Origin: Hevea brasiliensis
Lineage: Eukaryota; Streptophyta; Magnoliopsida; Malpighiales; Euphorbiaceae
Direction: 5' to 3'
Assembly: GCF_030052815.1 (NCBI RefSeq)
Contig: NC_079496.1
Location: 82,201,652-82,265,651, forward strand
Length of the DNA stretch: 64,000 bases
Every line of letters begins with the position of its first letter. The stretch's first letter is position 1. A program made the translations under genes and the position numbers. This document shows positions 11,530-22,555 of the stretch, piece after piece. A model generated the notes under the pieces. It was not told the DNA's origin, did not search any database, and was given only the letters and a program-made list of their open reading frames with translations.

Positions 11530-13929
11530 GGTCTAGTATTCTTCATAAGTATTGTTGCCCTATATCTTAGGGACAACCAAAAATTTTTCTTACCATTTTG
11601 CAAGTCTTATAGAATTCTTTATAGACAAATTGTTAACTTGGACTCAAAGGTCCTAAATTGGCATGGTCCTCAATTAGGTCAATGGCTTTGACCTTAAATT
11701 CTAACCTTATATATTTATATTTTGAGGAAGTTGTCTCAAACAATGTTTTAGGTCTCTTTCTTAGCTTTCTAGACTGGTATGACTCATTTAAATTGGACAC
11801 TTCTGGTGGGAGATATGCTTGTTTGAATTTTCTAGATTTTATGGTCAAATGTGCTAATTCCAGATTTAGTGTGCCAACTTAATCAAGTTAATTAACCTAG
11901 TTCCCTTGGTTTTTGGGTTTTGGTCAAATTACCAATATTGTATATCTATGTCTTATTGAAATTTTGGGACTGATTTCATGTCATTTGGAGTTTTCTAGAC
12001 CAAGTTTTGGTCATTTTACGATTGCTGGTCATGTTGCACTTATATTGCAAAGTTTAGGTCATTTTTAGGTCAAAGTTAATTCGGCCAAATTTTGTAACCC
12101 AACTTTGGCGATCATTTTGACTTGGTAATTGGCATTTCTGGGCTTGGTGCTCTTCACCAAAGTTGTAGCCCTATGTCTAAGCTTTCTAACCATATAAATT
12201 TCAAGTCATTTGGACCTTTTTTGAGTAAGTTATGGCGAAAAGACTGATTACTGTTCATATGGTCAAATTCTGGGTTCACATTTTAGGCAATCCGGATTTG
12301 GTCACTTTTTAGGTCATTTTCTAGGCAGAATTTGGGCAACACTTCTACATGAAAGTTGGTCTATTTTATGTCTAGTTTCACCTCCAATTAGCCTCATACC
12401 AATTGGAGTCACACAAATCAGATTATAAGCTTAATTGTATACTGCCCTTATACACTTCATCAAATACACAACCATTACACATCCTACTTGCTTCACCTTA
12501 ACTTTCCTTACCAAATTTCTGGATTTATAAGACACTAACTTCATTCATCACATCTCAAAATGGTCATTTTCGACAAAATACACAAGTGCTCAATGCACAC
12601 ATTACACCCTTAATTCTCAAAGTTTAATTCAACACAATATTAATGCACATAATCACTTGATTTGTACATACACTTCCACTATCATTCATACACACTGCCC
12701 TCAAACCATCTTCACCATAATTCATCAATGAAATTCATGAATTCAAACATTAATTCATGAATTTAAAGGTGGTGCCAAAAGTGGCAGTTTGCTAAGGTAT
12801 CAAATTTTCCTTCCAAACCCCTAAATTCAAATGCTCAATATACATACATGGGAAGTAAGTTACTAATACATCAATTTAACCAAATCAATCCTAATTCCCA
12901 TCAATTACATGTAGGAAAAACTCAAACTCACCTCCCATGGCTGCCAAAAATGGACAGTCCCATAACTCAACCATTTCTTCAAATTTGTTCACCATTCAAC
13001 TCATCTCAACCTTAAAACATAGTTTAATGAAGAAAAGAATGAAAAACTAGCACTAACCTCAACTTGGGCTTGATCAAACTTCACTAAACTTCCTTCTCTT
13101 TGCTCCCAACATGCTTCCCAAGGTGTGTGTGCAAGCTTTAATGAAGAAAGTATGGTAAAATGAGGCTTAAATCATAGGTGCATGGTGGTGTTTCCAAGCT
13201 TAGCCATGGAGTTTCCATGGAGATTCTCTCGGCCGGTTTTGTTTTGAGGTTAAAGATGAACATTTTCTGTCCCAAAATGCTGTATTTATGTGTCCCCTAA
13301 CCTCACTTAGTGGAGCACTAACTTTGGTTTATGTTTAATTAATTTCCAAGTTCCATAATTTGCAAATTTGCCACCAAACTTTCACTATTTATATTTCATT
13401 TCTAATTTTCTTTTTTCATGGGGTTTTCAAACTTTAATTTCATTTATTTTTTATAGACATTTAGGTCAAAAGCCAACTCGGGGTGTCAATTGACCAAAAT
13501 GCCCCTATTCGGTTTGTATTCCCAATTTTTCGGTAACACCGATTTTTGTCAGTTTCTCGATTTTTCATTTTTCTTTGTACAAATTAATTAAATTTTCTTC
13601 AACATTTTCTAAGTCAATTATACCACACTAGATGTTTATTTAAGTCTCAAAAATATTTCCCAGGGTTCCCCGCGATCCAGAGCTAGTCAACAGTCCTCAC
13701 CACAACTTTCCGATGCGATCACCCATCGCTAAGGTTTTTGGCTGGTTTAACTTAATCACATTTCATTGCTCTTATTTTTTCTTTGTTTTTCTTGTATTTA
13801 TCTCTCCTATATTTCATTATTTTATGTCTCCTCACTAACATTTAAGTATAATTCCAAGCATCCTAGCTGTCCAAACAGACACCGATCGCTGAAACAGTAG
13901 AATGCACTACCGAATATAGGGGTGTTACA

Positions 13930-13952
13930 ATTCTCCCCCCCCCCCCCCCTTA
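13930..13952 (-). other. Polypurine tract of Family 3 host, with a 15-nt C run on the plus strand
   Basis: On the plus strand ATTCT is followed by 15 consecutive C (13935-13949) and TTAA. Read on the minus strand this is AAGG(n)AGAAT before the LTR start, the same plan as AAAGGGAGGAGAAT in Family 1 but with an expanded G run. Confidence 0.8.
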
Positions 13953-13953
13953 A

Positions 13954-14430
13954 AGTAAATTTTATCTCGAAATTTTACCTGATTTTAGTCTCTAAACAAC
14001 TGTGGGTGCTGCCTCCTCATATTCTCATCTCGTTCCTAAGTAACTTCCTGGCCTGAATGATGGTCCATAACACCTTAACCAAATGTATACAGTTATTTCT
14101 CAGTTGCTTCACCTCATGTACTAAGATCTTTATGAGTTTCCCCATCATACCTTGAATTTAAATTCATTTCACCTTTTTAGAGGTAAGCAATTTTGTGTGC
14201 TAATGAATCCACTCTTTCTAGGACCTTTTGTGATCCTATGGAGTGAGAAGTTAGTTTTTCTCCTTTCTATAGAATCGTATAATCTTATTTCCTTTAAGTT
14301 TTGTAAGACTTTTAACAATCTAATATAACATTTAATTTGTTTATAGAATACTAATCTTTTTTTACTATCGTTCTGTCTAATATTTCGATTCATGTTTCCT
14401 TATTAAATGACCATTGAGGTCATGTTAGGA
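13954..14430 (-). pseudogene. Family 3 integrase C-terminal domain and chromodomain remnant
   Basis: Reading leftwards on the minus strand, frames show IIRFYRKEKL, then KVLERVDSLAHKIAY (compare EVMERVGPLAYRLA in Family 1), then KVLWTIIQA and a RRQHPQLF-like end before the polypurine tract. Frameshifts occur between these stretches. A 74-codon minus-strand ORF (14169-14393) covers part of it in a shifted frame. The reverse transcriptase, RNase H and integrase core that should lie upstream are absent. Confidence 0.7.
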
Positions 14431-14559
14431 TTATTTATCTAATCATTGGTCCTCTGACTATTCTAGTCAATAATCTTACTCATATTTATAACATTTCTTT
14501 GTTACATCTGAACCAACTATTCAAATTTTTACTTCCACAACTCTTTTATCTATCGATTT

Positions 14560-14677
14560 TCAATAATTTATCGTATTCTAGGAAATGTCTTTCGCTAACA
14601 AACTCTTTCAAAACTAATTCCAAAAAGACTAGCCACTAACATATCAAAATTTATTTTTATACGAGGGACAGTAAGAA
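14560..14677 (-). pseudogene. Family 3 protease fragment, continuing after the solo LTR
   Basis: The minus-strand reading away from the GGCAA duplication gives a weak match (MLVASLFG, compare VLITSLLG at 47566) to the segment after the protease active site in Family 1. It continues the protease start at 31615-31800. Beyond about 14560 similarity fades, which marks the internal deletion. Confidence 0.5.
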
Positions 14678-14682
14678 GGCAA
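14678..14682. repeat. Target site duplication GGCAA, left copy
   Basis: GGCAA abuts the LTR edge TGTCACACC at 14683; the partner is 31610-31614. Confidence 0.92.
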
Positions 14683-15306
14683 TGTCACACCCTACCCCTC
14701 CGTAAGGCATAACATGATCCCGTAGTATACCTAATGAATTACCAACTTCATCTACTGATAACCCATTAAATACACTATAAGGAATTTTAAAACTTTTCTT
14801 ACTTCTTTTTATAGTGGAGAGCACTATTGACAGGTGTTAAAATTTTTTTTTTTTTTTAAATGAAGTGAAACCAAATAACACATTTGAAGTATTAACAATT
14901 TCTGTAAAAATTTTGGCAGAGTGCCATATGTATTTTGAATTAAATAGTTCTTCAAAAACCTGTAAAAAGCACTTCAAATATATAATTCTTAAATACCAAA
15001 CTCCAATAATTTGTTCAAAACAATAAATTTCTCAACATTATCAACTCAGTTCAACAATCAAATTTCCAGTGTTTCCAAAAAAACTGAGATAAGATAAATT
15101 TATCACAATACTTTTACAAGCCAAATAGTTTAAAATTTTAGTTTACAACTGCTCAAGACTAAGTACAATATATACATACAATGCATATACAACTACACAA
15201 TATGGTATATTCGATATACCCGGCGAAATTTCAAAATGTGGTACAAGCAGCCTACTCTGCTGCTCTATCCGTTTGTCTACTTGCGACAGCAATGAAAAAG
15301 CTATCG

Positions 15307-15325
15307 CTGAATAAAATTTACTCAG
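15307..15325 (-). promoter_or_regulatory. Conserved LTR stem-loop in Family 3 solo LTR
   Basis: CTGAATAAA and TTTACTCAG pair with one A-C mismatch where the left LTR of the host has a G-T pair. Confidence 0.45.
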
Positions 15326-16389
15326 TGGTGCACAATAACAATTTAAAATGCGGTACGTAAAACTTTTGTTGATAATTTACAATTCAAACAATTCACAATT
15401 TTTCAAAGCTCATATAACACAAATTTGATCAAACAATTGAATAACACAGTGTTGCCAATCGATAACACAATTTAGGTCATAACACAAACTTTTCCGAATA
15501 TGCCGTGTGTACATCATGACAAGGCACACTTATCCCACTAATCGAAATCAATGAGGGAAGAAGCTAGCTAGATAATGAGTACTCATCCATACTCACCTCA
15601 GACTGGTAAGTCAAAGAGGGAGGCATATAATCACACTCACCCCATAAATGGAGGAGGAACATAGTAATATTGTCATGCCAAGTGTGAATCAAAGCAATTC
15701 CAAATCACAATATTTAAATACTTCATAGAAACCACAAATCATATTTTATCTCAAAATTTCCATTTGCAAAGTAGGCAACACAATAATTTCCAATTAAGAT
15801 TCCCAAAGCCAAAACAATAAAAAATTATTCATAACTCATTTCTCCAAATAAATTTTTTGGTAAAAGCAGTGAATATAAAAAGTATTATGCACAAACCTCT
15901 GATATATGCCTCTTGGCCCTGACTCAGTGTTCCTTATGCTTCTCAATATCCTTTTCAACTAAAACACACAATTTAAAGTGTTTCAGTACTCAATGAATTT
16001 GTTTCTAACAATAAAATCCAATATTTAAATTTTCTTGGTACTATTCCCTTTAATTCATTTCATTAGTCAACCTATAATGTTGACCCTTGATGCACTTTAA
16101 GTGAGTCAATTCTAATGTTACCAATATGTCACATTTTATAGCCCTTTAGTGTTGGTATATGTCACCAATTTCATTTCTAAGTGTATTGCATTTTATTACA
16201 ATTTATCGGATTTCGGTGTACTATTTTGACCTAGCTGGACGACCTAGTTCCCTTAGTTTTCGGGTTCCGATCCAAACTACAAACTTGTAGGTCTATGTCT
16301 TATTGCACACGGGGCAAAATTTCAGGTTATTTTGAGTTGTATAGACCAAGATATGGTTAATTTACCAATGCTGGGCAGAATGCACTAAA

Positions 16390-18900
16390 ATGGGCATTAT
16401 GAGTTTCTGGTGATGCCCTTTGGCCTAACAAATGCACCAGCGGCATTCATGGACCTTATGAACCGTATCTTCCATCCATACTTAGATCGGTGCATAGTGG
16501 TATTTATTGATGATATTTTGGTGTATTCCAAGACCAGGGAAGAACATGATGAACATTTAAGAATTGTTTTGCAAACCTTGAGAGAAAAGAAGCTGTATGC
16601 TAAGTTGTCCAAGTGTGACTTCTGGTTGAATGAGATTGCATTCCTTACACACATAGTGTCAGCTGATGGGATTAGAGTGGATCCCAAGAAAATAGAAGCA
16701 GTGATGGAATGGAAGCCTCCCAGGAATACAACTGAGGTCAGAAGTTTCTTGGGGCTAGTTGGGTATTACAGAAGATTTGTGAAGGGATTTTCCTTAATAG
16801 CTGCTCCAATGACCAAGTTGTTACACAAGAATGTTAGATTTGACTGGAATGACAAGTGTCAAACCAGTTGTGAGAAGTTGAAGGCTATGTTGACAGAGGC
16901 ACCAGTGTTAACATAGCCAGTGTCAGGAAAGGACTTTGTGGTCTACAGTGATGCCTCTCATAATGGGTTAGGGTGTGTATTGATGCAAGAGGGGAAGGTG
17001 GTCGCTTATGCTTCCAGACAGCTAAGGCCACATGAACAGAATTACCCTACCCATGATTTAGAACTTGCAGCAATTATCTTCGCATTGAAGATATAGAGGC
17101 ACTACTTATATGGTGAAAAATGCTACATTTACACAAACCACAAAAGTCTAAAATATTTGCCAACTCAGAAGGAGCTCAACCTTAGACAGAGGCGATGGAT
17201 TGAGTTTCTGAAGGACTATGATTGTATAATTGACTACCATCCTGAGAACGCAAATGTAGTTGTAATGCTTTGAGCAGAAAATCCATCACAGCTTTGAGAT
17301 CATTGAATGCCCGTCTATCTTTGGTTCGAGATGGAGCTATTTTGGCTGAGTTGCAAGTGAGGCCAAACCTGCTACAGCAGATTTTAGATGGACAAAAGGC
17401 AGATGAAAAGTTAATGGCTATTATGAACAAAATCTCAGAGGGAAAAGCAACTGACTATGAGGTGAAAGCATATGGGTGTTTGCACTACAAAGGAAGGGTA
17501 TGTGTACCAGATAATGGGGAATTGAAAGCTAGTATTCTAAAAGAGGCACATGCCAGTGTTTATGCTATGCACCCAGGAAGTACAAAGATGTATCATGATC
17601 TGAAGCTTCAGTATTGGTGGCCTGGTATGAAGAAGGACATAGCTGACTATGTGACTAAATGCTTGACATGTCAGCAAGTCAAGGTAGAACATCAAGTTCC
17701 ATCAGGTTTGCTATAGCCTATATGCATACCTGAATGGAAATGGGATCGGGTCACCATGGATTTTGTGAGTGGTCAACCTCTCACCCAGAAGAAATATGAT
17801 GCAGTATGGGTGATAGTAGATAGATTGACGAAGTCAGCACACTTTCTGCCAGTTAGGACTGACTACTCACTCGAGAAGCTAGCGGAATTGTATATCAGTG
17901 AGATAGTTAGACTGCATGGAATTCCAATTTTCATCATATCTAATCGAGACCCAAGGTTTACATCGAGATTTTGGAAGAAGTTGCATGAGTCCTTGGATAC
18001 ACAACTCCACTTCAGCACAGCTTTCCATCCTCAGACGGATGGGCAATAAGAAAGAGTAATCCAGGTAAACAATTGAACTAATTGAATTAATACAAATATT
18101 GAACTAAAATGATAATAATAACATGAAATATATGTCAAGTCCTTGAGGATATGCTGAGGAGTTGTGTCATTGAGTTTGAGAGAAGTTGGGATAGATACCT
18201 CCCATTGGCAGAATTTGCATACAACAATAGCTACCAAGCTAGCATCCAAATGGCCTCGTATGAAGCACTGTATGGGAGGAAATGTAGAACTCCAGTTTGC
18301 TAGACTGAATTGGGCGAAGACAAACAAGTAGGGCCAGACCTGGTGAAACAGACTGAAGAGAAGGTAAAATTAATCAAAGCCAATCTGGAGGTTGCCTCAG
18401 ATAGACATAAATCTTATGCCGACTTAAAGAGAAAAGAAATAGAATATGCGGTTGGCGATAAAGTGTTTCTCAAAGTCTCACCATGGAAGAAGGTACTGAG
18501 GTTTGGAAGAAAAGGTAAGTTAAGCCCTAGGTTCATTGGCCCATATGAAGTCATTGAACGTGTGGGTCCAGTGGCCTATAGGCTAGTTTTACCACCAGAG
18601 CTGGACAAGATCCACAATGTGTTCCACGTATCTATGCTAAGAAGATATCGCCTAGATCCTTCACATGTCATCTCCATGGAAGAAATTGAAGTACAACCGG
18701 ATTTGACATATGAAGAAGAACCCATACGGATCCTGGCTCGGGAAGTGAAAGAGTTGAGGAATAAGCAGATCCCACTGGTGAAAGTGCTTTGGAGGCACCA
18801 CAACTCCGAAGAGGCAACTTGGGAAAGTGAAGAGACGATGAGGCAACAGTTCCCTCAACTGTTTGCATCAGGTAAATTTCGAGGACGAAATTTAAATTAG
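16390..18900 (+). pseudogene. Family 2 pol fragment, left copy of the tandem array
   Basis: The copy begins abruptly in the reverse transcriptase just before [16 protein letters not shown] and runs through FIDD, RNase H ([14 protein letters not shown]), the HHCC finger, the DDE core, the GPYEVIERVGPVAYRL domain and the chromodomain to the stop at 18898. It is almost identical to 24389-26897. Lesions: TAG 16914, TAG 17094 (Trp codon in the right copy), a 1-nt deletion near 17256, TAG 17714, TAA 18047, the 74-nt intervening sequence and TAG 18301. Longest open parts are 16410-16916, 17270-17716, 17756-18049 and 18310-18900. It has no gag, protease or 5' LTR of its own. Confidence 0.92.
18065..18138 (+). 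other. Intron-like 74-nt intervening sequence in Family 2 integrase, left copy
   Basis: It begins GTAAACAATTG after ATC CAG and ends GTCAA before GTC CTT GAG GAT. It is very AT-rich and contains stops in all frames. It differs from the right copy (26062-26135) by one visible base. Confidence 0.75.
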
Positions 18901-18911
18901 AGGGGAAGAGT
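18899..18911 (+). other. Polypurine tract of the left array copy
   Basis: AGAGGGGAAGAGT overlaps the pol stop codon and directly precedes the shared LTR. Confidence 0.8.
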
Positions 18912-20364
18912 TGTAACACCCTCCCTGTAGCAACTCCGTACATTCTCTTTGTTTGGTGACGATGTCGGTCGACGGCTAGAACGTCCGGAAAAATATTTAA
19001 ACTAAAGTGAGGAACTATAATTAACTCAAATATTAATAAGAAAAATTTAGAAAAAATTTTAGAAATAAAATACAACCAAGTTAATGGAGCCGGTGCCCTA
19101 GTGATGGGTAACCTAGTGGGAAGTTGCGGTTCTAGCAACTAGGAGCCCTAGACCCGGGGAAAAATTCATAAAATAATTTTTGGGACTCCAGAGAAGGGTC
19201 ATTGAGGTTACTATGGCATTAGAATGCCAGGAAAATATTTAGAAAAATTTTTCAATCGGTACAGACAATTTTGACCCGTTAAGCCAAACGGAGGGCATTT
19301 TGGTCATTTCGTCTTCAGAGATTATTTTCGACCAACTTGTCCAATCAAGTACATAAATTATATGACATAAAATATGAATTAATGTTGATGAAAAATTAAT
19401 TTGAAGTTAGTAGAAATGAAAGAAAAAAAAAGAATAAAATGCCTAATTATGACATCATAATGATGTCATTTAAAACCTCACACCAATCACCATTTAGCAA
19501 GTCTTCTTAAAACAAATAAAAGAGATAAAAATTAAGAAAAAAAACTCCAAAATTTTCCTTCTTCTTCAGCCAGCCGAAAATTCCCTCCCTCTTCCTCCAT
19601 AACTCTTATTCACTTATACCTTCAATCCTTTGATTTCTCACCGCAAAATCTATAAAATCATTCACAAAAATTTGTCACCCAACCTTGCTAGAGTGTTTGG
19701 CAGCCAAGAAACACAAAAGAAAGTGAAGAATTAACAAGAGAAAATTCTGCCCTACTAAGGTTAGTGTCATCCTTCTCTTTCTTTCTTTGGATATCCATGT
19801 TAAGACACTAAGTTAGGCTAGAAAATTGTGGAAATTGAAGAGAATTATGCATGCTAGGGCATATGGTAAATTTCGGCAGCCTATTGGGGGTGGTGATTTT
19901 GATTGTTTTGATGGGTTTAGAGTGGATTAGAGATGGTGTATGAAGTGTATATGTATTGATAATGAATTAGTATGTTTAATTAATGTATGTTGTGTGAATT
20001 GGAAGGGGGAATTAGGGTTTTCCAGAGAAATTTGGGCTTTGCTTATGTAATAGTGAATAAACATTCTAATGGTCAATTAGTGACCATTTGAGGTAAATTG
20101 ACCATAACTTGGAGTGAATTGTAGCATTAAAAAACTGATTTGGTATGCTACCTAGTGAGACCTGCAGGTTTGGATACGAGTCAAGCCTGGTTAGACAGCC
20201 ATAACTTGGGCTGTGTAGGTTCAATTGGTGTTTGGCCAAGTGGACATGAAACTAAACACATAATGACATAACTTTGGTGAAGAAACCATGCCCATAAGAC
20301 CAAATCAAGTGGACCAAAAGCTTGCCCCAATCCGGGTGTCCTGCAATCTGTTTCTGCAGAATGA

Positions 20365-20391
20365 CCAAATGAACAGGGATTGTTCATTTGG
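20365..20391. repeat. Perfect 10-bp inverted repeat, Family 2 middle LTR
   Basis: CCAAATGAAC and GTTCATTTGG surround AGGGATT. The repeat opens the second of three modules whose CCATAACT or CCATATCT words start at 20199, 20392 and 20594. Confidence 0.75.
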
Positions 20392-21398
20392 CCATATCTC
20401 AGTGTAGAATGGCCCAATTGACCTAAAATTTTACAAGTAACAAGCTAAGATATAGAACAACAACTTTCATGAAGAAACCCACCCCAAATTATGACAAGAA
20501 CCTATCCAATAAGGGAGTTGTAATCACTGTTCACTGCATTGTAGATATGGTCAGTCCAGAAAAATTCCAATCCGGCCAGTTGTGGTTTTTGGACCATAAC
20601 TTGAGCTTCAAAACTCTAAATGGAGTGATTCAAAAAAGGAAGTTCAACTAGACAAAATAAGGAACAACTTTCATGTTGACCATTTTGCCAAATTCCCACT
20701 GCAAGATTGACCAATGGAACAGTAAATGTAAGGCATAAAAACTGAAAATTCTGCCCACCTAACTTTAAGCTTAGAAATGGTATTGACAACCAATATCAAC
20801 AAATTTGGAATGCAAAATGTGGTATGTTATGATATGAAAACCAATGTACCTATTGCCTATGCAAAAGTCAACATTTTTATTGACCAATGAATGGAATAGT
20901 AACACTAAAACTTAAATTCTAAAAATTGTGAAACTTAAAAGTGTGAAATGCCTAGTATACCTAACAAGTTTGGTTTGGATAGCTTGGCATGCCAATAGGG
21001 TTCGATTAAAGATCGCACATGGCATTATGCCATTCTCAGGATTTCATGGCTTTTAGCCATTCGACATTGTGTTGAGATTTGGCCTTGTGCTCGATGTTAT
21101 TACAAAGATATTAGCTGCTCTGCTGCACACCGGAGATACATATGTGACCGATGGTGTGACGGCCCGAGGTACTTGATACCCAAAGTGCGGTTTACCCGCT
21201 TATCCATCGATCGTCCAAAGATAGGTTACTTGGGCAACCAAAAATGAAAGTGGATAAATTTAATGAAATAATGAATATAACCAGTACAAAATAAGTATGA
21301 CTACAAATACTCAACGAAAATTTATTTACAATGAGACATCAATACATTCACTACATATTTATTTTCTGTTATTTCTTTTTATTTTATTATTGGCACCA

Positions 21399-21416
21399 CT
21401 AAGCATTATTGCTTAG
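21399..21416 (+). promoter_or_regulatory. Conserved LTR stem-loop, Family 2 middle LTR
   Basis: CTAAGCA pairs with TGCTTAG around TTAT, flanked by GGCACCA and CACG. Confidence 0.55.
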
Positions 21417-22053
21417 CACGTTGCTTTTGCCACGTGTAGGTTCTGGAGATACTGACCAAGAGCCCAGTAGACCACATACTGGGTGAGACCTCCTGCAGCT
21501 CTGCATTGTGTCCTTGTCACCTCACCATCTTCAGTGCATTGGTAGGACACTAGGTTTCATTTTGGTATTTTGTAAGTAACTTTTATTTTCTCATGTGTAA
21601 TTGAGATTTGTGGCATGTATTTTGTTATTAATGTAAAATAGTGAAAATTGTGTTTATAAATGAAAAAGTAAATATTTATTTATGTCTTTTACATGATTAT
21701 CATATGAGATGAATGATTGAGGAATGGAAATGTTGTTGAAAAAAAAAATATTGAGATTGTGATGATTATTGGAGTTTGAGAATGATTGGAAGTGTTTTTC
21801 ATAGGTTCCGAAGAACTGTTTTCTCCATTTTTAGCCGGTACTCTGCCGGATTTTCTATAAAATCTTCGGAACCTCAAATAAATTATAATTTCAATAAATG
21901 ACTTAAATGAATTATATTTCACAAATTATATTCAAAAGTATGATAAAAATAAATTAAGGAAGAATAAAAATGATTGAGATAAAATAGAGTGTTTTGGTAC
22001 ACTGTGTGACATATCTTACTCGGATATACTGTAGACGGGTAAAGGGTGTCACA

Positions 22054-22180
22054 TTTAGTGGTATCATAGCACGGTTTAGGCATTTCTGGGCCTAGATTGA
22101 GTCCATACCATGCATTGCATTTGTAAGAGTTGAGGTGACACTAATGCAGATCTGTTTGTCTTTGTTATTTTGAATAGGAT
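22054..22180 (+). other. Family 2 leader with tRNA primer binding site (22059-22070)
   Basis: TGGTATCATAGC, five bases after the LTR, matches the initiator-methionine tRNA site TGGTATCAGAGC used by many plant Ty3/gypsy elements, with one change. The leader then runs 110 bp to the gag start at 22181. Confidence 0.8.
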
Positions 22181-22510
22181 ATGGACCCTACATCACAGAG
22201 AGCAGTTGAGGAAGAAGTGGAGAGTCATGCTCCACCTGCAACAGCTGAGACTGGGGGTAGGGGAGAACCTACTCCACCAGCTCAAGCAGAGCCTGCTCAA
22301 CCTCCACAGGCCATGTTCCAGCAAATGGCCGAATTCTTCAAACAAATGGCTAGGGTAATGCCAGCACCACCACCACCACCACCTCCACAGCAGAAATCAC
22401 ACCTGGAAAGACTAAGAAAATTTGGAGCAGTGGACTTGTTTGGCAAGAGAGAAGATGATTACATTGCGGTAGAAAATTGGTTGAATGTAATGAGCAGAGT
22501 TTTAAAATAA
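22181..22510 (+). pseudogene. Family 2 gag N-terminus, cut off by one nonsense codon
   Basis: The 109-codon frame starts at an ATG right after the leader. It has an acidic, Pro/Gln-rich head, the MFQQMAEFFKQMARVMPA segment typical of Tekay-type gag, a proline run, and the LERLRKFGAVDLFGKREDDYIAVENWL core start. TAA 22508-22510 ends it, but the same frame continues without a shift into 22556-25132, so a single base change separates gag from the rest. Confidence 0.88.
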
Positions 22511-22555
22511 CTCCACTGCACTCCAGAGCAAAATCTAGAAGCTGCTATATCTCTG

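Larger units (their letters stand above)
5410..13929 (-). repeat. Family 3 3' LTR (left), split by a solo LTR
   Basis: The LTR occupies 5410-7229 and 11525-13929, about 4220 bp without the insert, against 4224 bp for the partner at 33067-37290; the two align along their length by eye. In plus-strand reading it starts TGTTACACCTTACCC and ends GGTGTTACA. The internal side carries a polypurine tract, which makes this the 3' LTR. No coding region is seen in it. Confidence 0.9.
18912..22053 (+). repeat. Family 2 LTR shared by two internal regions
   Basis: It starts TGTAACACCCTCCC and ends GGGTGTCACA. The left neighbour is a polypurine tract and the right neighbour a primer binding site, so it serves as 3' LTR of one copy and 5' LTR of the next. 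No coding content is seen. Confidence 0.93.

Noticed and set aside
18668..19138. Minus-strand ORF of 156 codons (and its twin at 26665-27138) across the end of Family 2 pol and the LTR start
   Set aside because: It lies opposite the integrase chromodomain and LTR edge, recurs only because the underlying element is duplicated, and shows no domain. I treat it as a shadow.
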